This document shows positions 1-5,204 of a stretch of 5,204 bases of DNA, in pieces. Both the position numbers and the translations under genes were made by a program. The notes beneath the pieces were generated by a model. The model had not been told where the DNA came from and ran no database searches. It worked only from the letters and a program-made list of their open reading frames with translations. Source of the DNA: an uncultured Pseudoflavonifractor sp. (GTDB taxonomy: Bacteria > Bacillota > Clostridia > Oscillospirales > Oscillospiraceae); assembly GCA_947565875.1 (NCBI GenBank), contig CANOHR010000090.1, positions 1-5,204 on the forward strand, in the 5' to 3' direction. The first letter of the stretch is position 1; each line of letters opens with the position of its first letter.

Positions 1-481
1 AGACAAAGGGATAGACCAGCTTCATCAGGACCATGCCGCCCAAGCCCCAGAATATCATAAAGAGCAGGGTCGTCCGGCCGTTGATATTGGTGGGGATATG
101 GGAGTAATCCCATATGGTGGAGCCGAAAACCTTTTCGGCGATGACGCTGGTAACGTATTCGGTCCCGCCGCCAATAAGAGCCGACCAGGCCCAGGTCCTG
201 AACCAGGAACGCTTTTCCGCGTTCCGGCCCAAGAATATCACAAAGATACAAACGCCCAAGCCGTAGATGGGGCTGAAGGGGCCGTAAAAGATCCCCTGCC
301 GGTCCACCTTCTCATGAAAACGGATATACCACAGGATCTCCTCGTAGTAGGTCCCGATGATACAGCCCAGCACAAAAAAGACGAACACCTTCACAAAGCA
401 ATAGCCCTGGGCAAATACCCGGTTTTTCGGATCGGTCTTATGGATATCCCCGGTTTGGTTTTCTACAGGTCTCTCACTCAT
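1..481 (-). CDS. CmpB-like putative ABC transporter permease (PF06541-type), 3' end cut by window edge
   Basis: The reading frame starts at an ATG at 481-479 and stays open for 160 codons to the left edge, so the C-terminus is missing. The protein is a multi-span membrane protein: spans are visible at about residues 28-52, 65-84, 96-114 and 136-158. It carries the features I associate with the CmpB-like 'putative ABC-transporter type IV' family: YEE at 46-48, GPFSPIYG at 67-74, EY-x-T at 108-111, WDY at 124-126 and NING at 132-135. The name is historical; no transport activity or ATPase partner is shown here. It begins inside the end of the lipase gene (shared ATGAGTGA, 8 bp), with a strong GGAGGTG ribosome site upstream, so translation is probably coupled to the lipase. 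It is a divergent paralogue of the gene at 2452-2991. Family assignment is fairly secure; function is unknown. Confidence 0.85.
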   Translation of the reverse strand, partial: MSERPVENQTGDIHKTDPKNRVFAQGYCFVKVFVFFVLGCIIGTYYEEILWYIRFHEKVDRQGIFYGPFSPIYGLGVCIFVIFLGRNAEKRSWFRTWAWSALIGGGTEYVTSVIAEKVFGSTIWDYSHIPTNINGRTTLLFMIFWGLGGMVLMKLVYPFV

Positions 482-2381
482 GGGAAGCACCTCCGTTTTC
501 TTTTGTCTTTGTGTCCGGTCCCACCCCTCCACGCCGCTTCAGAAGCGTCAGAAGCACCCCCGCCAGCAGGGGGATGACAAGGACCAGCAAAACGATGATC
601 GCCGCCAAAAGGATATTCAGCGCGTGGGAGGCGGCAAAGCCGCTGTCCTCCAGTTCAAATACGGCGCTGGGATGGACCTGGGAGCGCTCCAGCGCCTGAA
701 CCGTCGGCGCCACCCGGTCCGTGTCCGGGACCCGGACCAGGCCCCCGTCATCCCAAGTATGCCAGAACTCCATGGGCAATGTCAACTCATACTCTCCCCC
801 GCCGTCCTCCATGGTATAGAGCTGATAGGCATAGTGAAGGGAATTGGCGCTGTACTCCACCACCTTGATCCGCTCACCGTCCTTCCCCCCGGAAAGGGCC
901 ACAACGTAGGTGCGGCTCGCGGGGACGGTGAGCATCACCGTCCTTCCCAGTTCGGCAGCGCAGACGGTCTCCACCGGCTGTCCGTCCTCGTCCCGCAGTT
1001 CATACTCCACACTCTTGTCCAGGAAGATCCGGCGGTAATTTGTCTCCACCACAAATAAGTCGCTGGGATCATCCTGGGACATCATCCAGGCCACATAGAC
1101 CTCCGGACAGTGCTCATAGAAAATCTGCATCATCAGGCTCAGATCGTTCCAGTTGCTGGGCCGCAGCCCCAGTTTCTCCATGGCAAGGTCATAGAGGAAT
1201 ACCGACAGCAGCGTATCAGCGCTGGGGGCCTCCCCCAGCAGCATATCGTTTATCTCATGGCCCTCGCTCAGTACGCCGCAGAGGGCCCAGAGCAGCCGCA
1301 AAACGCTGGAACGGTTGATCCACGCCTCATTCAGCACCCCCTGCAGTTCCTCCTCATAGCTGCCGGCGGTACGGACCATATCGTACATGAGCTGATAGAG
1401 CTTCTGGACAAACCAGTTGGCCTCCGGGTTATTCGTGTAGGCCGCCCCGGTGATCTCCCGATAGATCTCCGCCACCGGCTGCCGCCGGACCATATAGTTG
1501 GAGGTGGTCTCCTGGGCCGGGAGATGAAAGGTGGTGCCAAGCTTGCCATACCCCCACTCTGGAAAGGGAATGGAGGGAACCGGGTCAAACATGCCTACGA
1601 TGTTATAGATATTACTGTAATCATAGCTTCCATCCAGTTCAAAGTCTCCGCTCTCCGCACGGATATTATTGGGGGTAGCGAAGGTATAGACATAGAGGTC
1701 CTCCCTGTCCACCTGCTCCGCCGTCAGGGCCAGGGCCGCCGTCATATTGCTCACTGCCGCCGCCCGGCTGTAGCCCCCCATCCAAAGCTTGAAGCGACCG
1801 TCCCCGGCATAGGCGTCCACATAGTCAAACACACGCTGGAACACGGTGAAGGCGGCGCTGAAAAAGCCGTTATGGACGCTCTCGTCCCCGAAGGAGAAGT
1901 TGCTTAGCCATTCATCCTCATAGCCTCCGCCGCTGACGGCCACAGCCACCAGCAGAAATTCCCCCTCCTGGTCCCGGAGGGGCTTTGACGCCAAAAGGGT
2001 GGCGATGGTATTGGCGCCGGGCTCCTCGTCAAACTGATGGCTCACCATATTCCCAAAGCCCGCCGAGCCCAAATAAGCCCGGATATAGTCATCCTTCCGG
2101 TCCAGCTCCAGGTCCGCCGCCCGGAAGGCCGAGACCGCCAGGCCCAGGGTACACTGGGCCAGCGGGTGCTGATAGTCGGTGGCGGGAATGGTAAAGTAAT
2201 CATCCCGGTAGGGGAAGCGGTAGGACAACTCCCGGCCCGGATAGGCCGGGGAATCAAATTTTCCTGTCAGCCAGACCAGGCCCTCCTCTCCGCTTGCCCA
2301 AGCGCCGGGGAAGGCTCCCAGCAGCAGCCCCGCCGCCAAAAGGACGGCCATGGCCCGGACCGGCCAGCTTCTTCTTTTCAT
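474..2381 (-). CDS. Secreted, membrane-anchored class-3-lipase-like alpha/beta hydrolase
   Basis: This 635-residue protein is predicted to be a surface serine hydrolase (lipase/esterase); the substrate is unknown. Residues 1-30 are a signal peptide (KRR, hydrophobic core, AWAS cleavage region). The order of the catalytic region matches the lipase class 3 fold: VAVAVSGGG at 145-153 where other members have the RGT oxyanion strand, EWLSNF at 157-162, H-x-GF at 170-173, and the nucleophile elbow GGYSRAAA at 202-209 with Ser205. D266 in FDPVPSIPF is the likely catalytic acid, and H424 in HCPEVYVAW the probable catalytic histidine. Residues about 440-580 look beta-rich and may be an accessory domain. 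A hydrophobic span at about 588-614 followed by KRR would anchor the C-terminus with the catalytic part outside. The start is supported by AAGGAAGG (2390-2397) 8 nt upstream. The elbow is G-x-S-x-A rather than G-x-S-x-G. Lipid specificity is not established. Confidence 0.85.
   Translation of the reverse strand: MKRRSWPVRAMAVLLAAGLLLGAFPGAWASGEEGLVWLTGKFDSPAYPGRELSYRFPYRDDYFTIPATDYQHPLAQCTLGLAVSAFRAADLELDRKDDYIRAYLGSAGFGNMVSHQFDEEPGANTIATLLASKPLRDQEGEFLLVAVAVSGGGYEDEWLSNFSFGDESVHNGFFSAAFTVFQRVFDYVDAYAGDGRFKLWMGGYSRAAAVSNMTAALALTAEQVDREDLYVYTFATPNNIRAESGDFELDGSYDYSNIYNIVGMFDPVPSIPFPEWGYGKLGTTFHLPAQETTSNYMVRRQPVAEIYREITGAAYTNNPEANWFVQKLYQLMYDMVRTAGSYEEELQGVLNEAWINRSSVLRLLWALCGVLSEGHEINDMLLGEAPSADTLLSVFLYDLAMEKLGLRPSNWNDLSLMMQIFYEHCPEVYVAWMMSQDDPSDLFVVETNYRRIFLDKSVEYELRDEDGQPVETVCAAELGRTVMLTVPASRTYVVALSGGKDGERIKVVEYSANSLHYAYQLYTMEDGGGEYELTLPMEFWHTWDDGGLVRVPDTDRVAPTVQALERSQVHPSAVFELEDSGFAASHALNILLAAIIVLLVLVIPLLAGVLLTLLKRRGGVGPDTKTKENGGASHE
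488..494 (-). promoter_or_regulatory. Ribosome binding site GGAGGTG inside the end of the lipase gene
   Basis: GGAGGTG on the minus strand, with GGAGG ending 8 nt before the ATG at 481. It lies within the last codons of the lipase gene and fixes the start of the downstream CmpB-like gene, giving the 8-bp overlap ATGAGTGA. Confidence 0.8.
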
Positions 2382-2451
2382 GGGATCAACCTTCCTTCTA
2401 TGTCTCTATCCTATGTCCCGGGTCCGCCTCCCCATGCTTCCCCGCCACTAT

Positions 2452-2991
2452 TTAAAAAAACGTATCTCGCAGGGTGCTCGTCACCATATCCAGCAGGCAT
2501 ACCGCCGCCGGGATATAGGCGGTCAGGGTCCGGGTCCGGGGCTTTACCCGGTCGGCATACCCCTCCAGCAGAGGGCGCACCCCATACTGGAGAAACAATC
2601 CCGAGAGAGCGAAAAACAGCACCGACCGGGCGCATACATAGCCGTTTATATTGCCCCAGTTCCATATTTCCACATTGTAATCCCAGGAGCGGATATGGAA
2701 GCAGCGGTCAAAGACAAGGCCGGTCATATACTCCAAAAAGCCGCATACCGCCCCGGAGGCCAAAAAGACCAGCCAGGGCTTTTTCCGAAGCGGCTTTGTG
2801 GTCAGCGCGACCAGCACCGCCCCAAAGCCATAGATCTGGATCCAGGGTCCGAAGGTGCTTCCCCGCTTGACCAGGCGCCCCAGATCAATGTAATAGAAAA
2901 GCTCCTCATAGAAAAAGCCGAACACCCCGCCGAAGACAAAGATCAGCAGCAGGATAGAAAGCTCTCTTTTCCGTTCCTCCGTCCAAGCCAT
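2452..2991 (-). CDS. CmpB-like putative ABC transporter permease paralogue, 179 residues
   Basis: A complete small integral membrane protein with about five spans (residues about 11-34, 48-65, 72-94, 118-138 and 154-173). It has the same ordered landmarks as the partial protein at the left edge: YEE at 28-30, GPWIQIYG at 48-55, EY-x-T at 87-90, WDY at 103-105 and NING at 114-117. This supports membership of the CmpB-like 'putative ABC-transporter type IV' family (PF06541 type). The start at 2991 is supported by GGGAGG at 3000-3005, 8 nt upstream. It lies 29 bp after the lipoprotein gene and 70 bp before the lipase gene with no clear hairpin on either side, so it is probably co-transcribed with both. 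No ATP-binding partner is visible nearby, so 'ABC transporter' should be read as a family label, not a demonstrated function. Confidence 0.83.
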   Translation of the reverse strand: MAWTEERKRELSILLLIFVFGGVFGFFYEELFYYIDLGRLVKRGSTFGPWIQIYGFGAVLVALTTKPLRKKPWLVFLASGAVCGFLEYMTGLVFDRCFHIRSWDYNVEIWNWGNINGYVCARSVLFFALSGLFLQYGVRPLLEGYADRVKPRTRTLTAYIPAAVCLLDMVTSTLRDTFF

Positions 2992-3020
2992 GCCTCACAC
3001 CTCCCTGTACCCCAGGTCTC

Positions 3021-3593
3021 TTATTTGATCTCCAGGGCGATGGGATAGCCCTCCTCGTTTACCTCTTGATAGGTCACTTCCACATAGTCGCCGATGTTGT
3101 TGCTCACCGTCTGCTTTGTATCGTCGGTCTTCACGATCTGGACCGTTTTCCCCCCGTCCGTCTCCAGCACGGAAAGGGAGGCGTTGGCCGCGTCCTGGAC
3201 CGTTCCGCAGATCTTTTTGATCTCATCCGTCTCGCTGCTCACGGTAATGCTCTTCGCCACCGCGCTGTTGTCGGCTAGGGAGCCGGTATAGACCGCCTCC
3301 ACATAGTCGTCGATGGCGATCCCGCTGCCGGAGTGGACCACCGTCTCGTCATCCTTGGCGATGGTGTAGGCGTTGCCCTCCTTTGTAAGCAGGGTCACGG
3401 TGGCCATGGAGGCGTCGGTGACCTTGCCGTAGACCTCTTCTAAGGTGACTTGAGGGGCTGTGGTCTCCTCTACGGGAGCGCTGCTCTCCGCTTTGGGAGT
3501 GGGCGTAGCCCCGCCCTTTCCCCCGCAGGCACTCAAAAGCGCCGCCGCCATTACCACGCACAGTCCCATCCGCAGGATCTTTTTGCTCTTCAT
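3021..3593 (-). CDS. Lipoprotein with two tandem ~60-residue repeat domains
   Basis: A 190-residue predicted lipoprotein. Residues 1-22 form a lipoprotein signal (MKSKK, hydrophobic core) ending in the lipobox LSAC, with Cys23 as the lipidation site. It is followed by a Gly-rich and Thr/Pro/Glu-rich tether (24-50). The rest is two copies of one domain: copy 1 at about 55-118 and copy 2 at about 129-190. Each starts G-x-V-x-DA and reaches I-x-DYVE-x-x-Y about 38 residues later (94-101 and 167-174). Such short beta-rich repeats recall OB-fold-like or DUF5666-like lipoproteins, but I cannot name the family. The frame is open upstream to an ATG at 3704. The start at 3593 is preferred because of the ribosome site at 3602-3609 and because it puts the signal peptide at the N-terminus; the longer form would overlap the SGNH gene by 44 bp. 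Function is unknown; a binding or structural envelope role is possible. Confidence 0.83.
   Translation of the reverse strand: MKSKKILRMGLCVVMAAALLSACGGKGGATPTPKAESSAPVEETTAPQVTLEEVYGKVTDASMATVTLLTKEGNAYTIAKDDETVVHSGSGIAIDDYVEAVYTGSLADNSAVAKSITVSSETDEIKKICGTVQDAANASLSVLETDGGKTVQIVKTDDTKQTVSNNIGDYVEVTYQEVNEEGYPIALEIK
3024..3431 (-). repeat. Internal duplication in the lipoprotein gene (two domain copies)
   Basis: Codons 55-118 (3431-3240) and 129-190 (3209-3024) encode two copies of one domain. Shared landmarks are G-x-V-x-DA at the start (56-61 and 130-135), K-x-DD in the middle (80-82 and 156-158, with spacing shifts) and I-x-DYVE-x-x-Y near the end. Identity is modest, so the duplication is old. 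It is visible at protein level, not as a DNA repeat. Confidence 0.7.
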
Positions 3594-3601
3594 TGAAAAC
3601 G

Positions 3602-3609
3602 ACCTCTTT
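3602..3609 (-). promoter_or_regulatory. Ribosome binding site that decides the lipoprotein start
   Basis: AAAGAGGT on the minus strand, 8 nt upstream of the ATG at 3593. It supports the internal methionine, directly before the lipoprotein signal peptide, as the true start rather than the upstream ATG at 3704. Confidence 0.7.
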
Positions 3610-3660
3610 CCTTTTTTATTTTGGCTGACACAAAAACCTTTCTCCCCCTTCCGCTCCGGG

Positions 3661-4698
3661 TCAACCCTCCGTGTGAGCGGTAAGGTGGTCCAGCCACAAC
3701 TCATAGCCCTCTTTTTTAAAATGCACTCCGTCGGCGGAATAGTCCGGGTATACCTCGCCGTTTTCGTCTACCAGGCACTCGGGGATCCCCAGCAGATACA
3801 CCTCCTGATCGGTGAAGTAGTCGGCCAGCGCCTCGTTATAGCCGGAAATGCCCTCGTTGGTGATATAATAGGGAATGTCATTGGCCTTGCACTTGGCCGT
3901 GTTGACGGGGATCAGCGACTGTATGTATATCCGGGCCTGGGGCAGCTTTTCCCGGATGGTCTCCACCACCTGGCCGCAGGCCTCCGCAAAACCGTCGGGG
4001 TCAAAATAGCCCAGCTCATTGACCCCCAGCGCGATATAGACCTTTCCGTAGCTCCCTCCGGACAGGGCATCCAGGATAGAGATCTTTTGATCTCCCCTGC
4101 GGATCACCTTCTTCCCCTCCTTCACCTCGTAAATGGTGAGCCCAGTGTGGTCCAGGAAGGTGGCCTCCGCCGGGATACCGCTATAGAGCCGAAGGCCCGC
4201 CACCCGGGAATCCCCGATGAACACGGCGTCGGAAAACCAGGAGCCGCTGTCTGCGGGCGTCGCCGGCTCGTCGGCGGTCCGGCCCTCCTCCGTTGGCTCC
4301 GAAAGTTCCTCCGGGACCGGGCTCTCCCTTAAGACCGGAGCCACAGTCTCGGCAATGGAGGGCGGCTCTATCAGAATGGTGGGCTCCGGCACAGGGACTA
4401 TCTCCGGCGGCGGGTCGGCCTGGGGCGTCGGAGCGGGCGGAGATGGGAGCATTGTGGGAGATGGGGACGGCGTCTCCGTTTCCCCGGCGTCCTCCGCCGC
4501 CTTGGCTGCCGGTCCCGGCCCCTCCTCCGGGGCAAAGGGCCGGATAAAAAAGGCCATCACCACAAGGGCCAGGCACAGGGACAGCGCCGCCATGAGCCAG
4601 CGGGGAGGCCGCTGCCCCTTCGGCTTTCTCGCCCTTCGGGAGGGAGCGGAGGAAGGGTGCCGGGGCGTCCCGGCGGCCGGTGGGTTGGTCAGATCCAT
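3661..4698 (-). CDS. Membrane-anchored SGNH/GDSL-type hydrolase with proline-rich stalk
   Basis: A 345-residue surface enzyme predicted to be an SGNH-fold esterase or deacylase. Residues 1-33 are short, basic and cytoplasmic (RRARKPKGQR). Residues 34-53 are a single membrane span with no cleavage site seen, so it acts as a signal anchor. Residues about 57-150 form a low-complexity Pro/Glu/Thr/Ala stalk. The catalytic domain covers about 153-343: block I FIGDSRVAGL with nucleophile Ser164, block II Gly186 in DHTGLT, block III ALGVNELG with Asn227, and block V SADGVHFKKEGY with Asp323 and His326. All four SGNH residues are therefore present. Related domains remove acyl groups from cell-wall glycans, other polysaccharides or lipids; which one applies here cannot be told. 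The start is supported by AGGAG (4709-4713) 10 nt upstream. The gene lies 48 bp after the small gene and 67 bp before the lipoprotein gene, all on the same strand. Confidence 0.88.
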   Translation of the reverse strand: MDLTNPPAAGTPRHPSSAPSRRARKPKGQRPPRWLMAALSLCLALVVMAFFIRPFAPEEGPGPAAKAAEDAGETETPSPSPTMLPSPPAPTPQADPPPEIVPVPEPTILIEPPSIAETVAPVLRESPVPEELSEPTEEGRTADEPATPADSGSWFSDAVFIGDSRVAGLRLYSGIPAEATFLDHTGLTIYEVKEGKKVIRRGDQKISILDALSGGSYGKVYIALGVNELGYFDPDGFAEACGQVVETIREKLPQARIYIQSLIPVNTAKCKANDIPYYITNEGISGYNEALADYFTDQEVYLLGIPECLVDENGEVYPDYSADGVHFKKEGYELWLDHLTAHTEG

Positions 4699-4746
4699 AA
4701 AACTGTCACTCCTAAAATAAAAATGGAAGCTACCTCGGAAGAGCCT

Positions 4747-4998
4747 TTATCCCTGGGAGGCGCTCCCCTGGGCGGTTGTTCCGGCGGAGGAGCTTCTCAT
4801 GACCCGCTCCCGGTCCCCCACGATCTTATCCAGGGCCACCAGCACCGCCACGATAAGGTCCACGTTCTCCTCATCCAGGATCTCAATCTTATTGTGGATG
4901 CTCGCTATTTTCGCCTTCATTCGCAGCTTTATATCGGCTTCCTCCCCGCTTTTTAGTATGGCAGAAGAATATTCTCTCTTTAGAGAAAGAACATTCAT
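4747..4998 (-). CDS. Small helical protein of unknown function, 83 residues
   Basis: I do not recognise this protein. Residues about 20-65 look strongly helical and amphipathic (rich in K, E, I, L; for example ILDEENVDLIVAVLVALDKI), and the tail 69-83 is Ser/Gly/Ala/Gln-rich and probably disordered. There is no signal peptide or clear membrane span. Third positions from codon 25 on are G/C-rich like the neighbours, which supports coding. The first 25 codons are more AT-rich and include the palindrome at 4967-4996. The ATG at 4998 has only a weak upstream purine stretch (GGAAAAAAGAGA), and Met27 has GGGGAGG about 20 nt upstream, which is too far, so the start is uncertain. It sits 12 bp after the terminator and 48 bp before the SGNH gene. 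It could be a small regulator or a remnant of one, but that is a guess. Confidence 0.6.
   Translation of the reverse strand: MNVLSLKREYSSAILKSGEEADIKLRMKAKIASIHNKIEILDEENVDLIVAVLVALDKIVGDRERVMRSSSAGTTAQGSASQG
4967..4996 (-). promoter_or_regulatory. 30-bp imperfect palindrome / possible RNA hairpin at the start of the small gene
   Basis: The two 15-bp halves match at 12 of 15 positions as an inverted repeat. As minus-strand RNA it folds into a 13-bp stem with two G-U pairs and no mismatch, closed by a CUAA loop. It begins at the third base of the ATG at 4998. It could be a protein operator or an RNA element limiting translation from that ATG. It is mostly A-U paired, so stability is moderate. 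It lacks the GC stem and U-tract of a terminator. Confidence 0.5.
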
Positions 4999-5010
4999 TC
5001 TCTTTTTTCC

Positions 5011-5037
5011 AAAAACAAACCGCTTTGCAGCGGTCTG
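5011..5037 (-). terminator. Intrinsic (rho-independent) terminator after the right-edge gene
   Basis: On the minus strand: CAGACCGCT, loop GCAA, AGCGGTTTG, then TTTTT. This makes a 9-bp stem with one G-U pair and a GNRA-type tetraloop, directly followed by five Ts. It starts 10 bp after the stop codon at 5048 and ends 12 bp before the ATG at 4998. On the plus strand the inner 6-bp stem is followed by a T run a few bases on, so weak bidirectional activity is possible. Confidence 0.85.
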
Positions 5038-5047
5038 ATTTTTGCGC

Positions 5048-5204
5048 TTATTTTTTTTCTTTGCTACTTTTCAGGTACCCACTCAGGCCTACGCTCAAGA
5101 ACTGGAAGACGGTCTCCTCCGTCTCCTCGTTATTGGGAAGGGTCCCCTCCACCACATATTTGGCGTACATCACGGTGGTGGTGAGTACGTGATGCCACAG
5201 TAGC
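5048..5204 (-). CDS. C-terminal end of a protein, possibly a TetR-type regulator (5' end outside window)
   Basis: An open frame enters from the right edge and gives 51 residues before the TAA at 5050-5048. The sequence reads LLWHHVLTTTVMYAKYVVEG, then an acidic turn (NNEETEET), then VFQFLSVGLSGYLK and a lysine-rich tail. Two helices joined by an acidic loop, with F-x-x-GL-x-GYL near the end, resemble the C-terminal ligand/dimer domain of TetR/AcrR regulators, but there is no DNA-binding domain in view to prove this. That it is a real gene end is supported by the terminator 10 bp downstream and the normal codon use. If it is TetR-like, it could regulate the downstream gene string, although the terminator separates them. 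Confidence 0.6.
   Translation of the reverse strand, partial: LLWHHVLTTTVMYAKYVVEGTLPNNEETEETVFQFLSVGLSGYLKSSKEKK

Noticed and set aside
1110..1907. Plus-strand 265-codon open frame opposite the lipase gene (also frames at 480-1058 and 98-577)
   Set aside because: These are antisense shadows of minus-strand genes with signal peptide, catalytic motifs and ribosome sites. The predicted proteins are low in recognisable structure, rich in P, R, H and G, and have no supporting ribosome site.
2382..2451. Possible terminator or promoter in the 70-bp gap before the lipase gene
   Set aside because: I found no stem followed by a T run and no convincing -35/-10 pair; only the AAGGAAGG ribosome site is clear.
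2037..2870. Plus-strand 277-codon frame (and 2350-3048) opposite the lipase and CmpB-like genes
   Set aside because: It spans two real minus-strand genes and their gap, has Arg/Pro/Ser-rich composition typical of a shadow frame in GC-rich DNA, and no motif.
3594..3704. 37-residue N-terminal extension of the lipoprotein starting at 3704
   Set aside because: It would bury the lipoprotein signal peptide, overlap the SGNH gene and ignore the ribosome site at 3602-3609.
3460..4332. Plus-strand 290-codon frame opposite the lipoprotein and SGNH genes (and 4217-4720)
   Set aside because: It crosses two well-supported minus-strand genes. The Gly/Ser-rich 4217-4720 frame is the mirror of the proline-rich stalk.
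4920..4990. Promoter boxes (TATTCT or TACTAA as -10) near the palindrome
   Set aside because: No acceptable -35 hexamer lies at 16-18 bp spacing from either, so I do not call a promoter.

Overview
The window is one leftward-reading (minus strand) gene string. It is GC-rich, with G/C-rich third codon positions, strong GGAGG-type ribosome binding sites, a Gram-positive style lipoprotein and single-span anchored surface hydrolases. It also carries two genes of the CmpB-like 'putative ABC transporter permease' family, which is common in Clostridia. Together these suggest a GC-rich Clostridia member, perhaps a gut Oscillospiraceae-type organism. That placement is inference from composition and gene content; no marker gene is present.

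Layout in order of transcription (right to left): (1) 5204-5048, C-terminal tail of a protein entering from the right edge, possibly a TetR-type regulator; (2) 5037-5011, a clear intrinsic terminator; (3) 4998-4747, a small 83-residue helical protein of unknown function whose first codons lie in a 30-bp imperfect palindrome; (4) 4698-3661, an N-terminally anchored, proline-linker SGNH/GDSL hydrolase; (5) 3593-3021, a lipoprotein with two tandem copies of a ~60-residue domain; (6) 2991-2452, a five-span CmpB-like membrane protein; (7) 2381-474, a secreted, C-terminally anchored class-3-lipase-like hydrolase; (8) 481-1, a second CmpB-like membrane protein, overlapping gene 7 by 8 bp and running off the left edge.

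Genes 3-8 are spaced by -8 to 70 bp with no visible terminator between them, so they could form one transcription unit beginning just after the terminator. Their predicted products all belong to the cell envelope apart from the small protein: two surface serine hydrolases anchored at opposite ends, one lipoprotein, and two paralogous membrane proteins flanking the lipase. A shared role in envelope or extracellular acyl/lipid chemistry is reasonable but is inference only. I saw no RNA genes, CRISPR array, insertion sequence or origin. Long open frames on the plus strand are antisense shadows of these genes.
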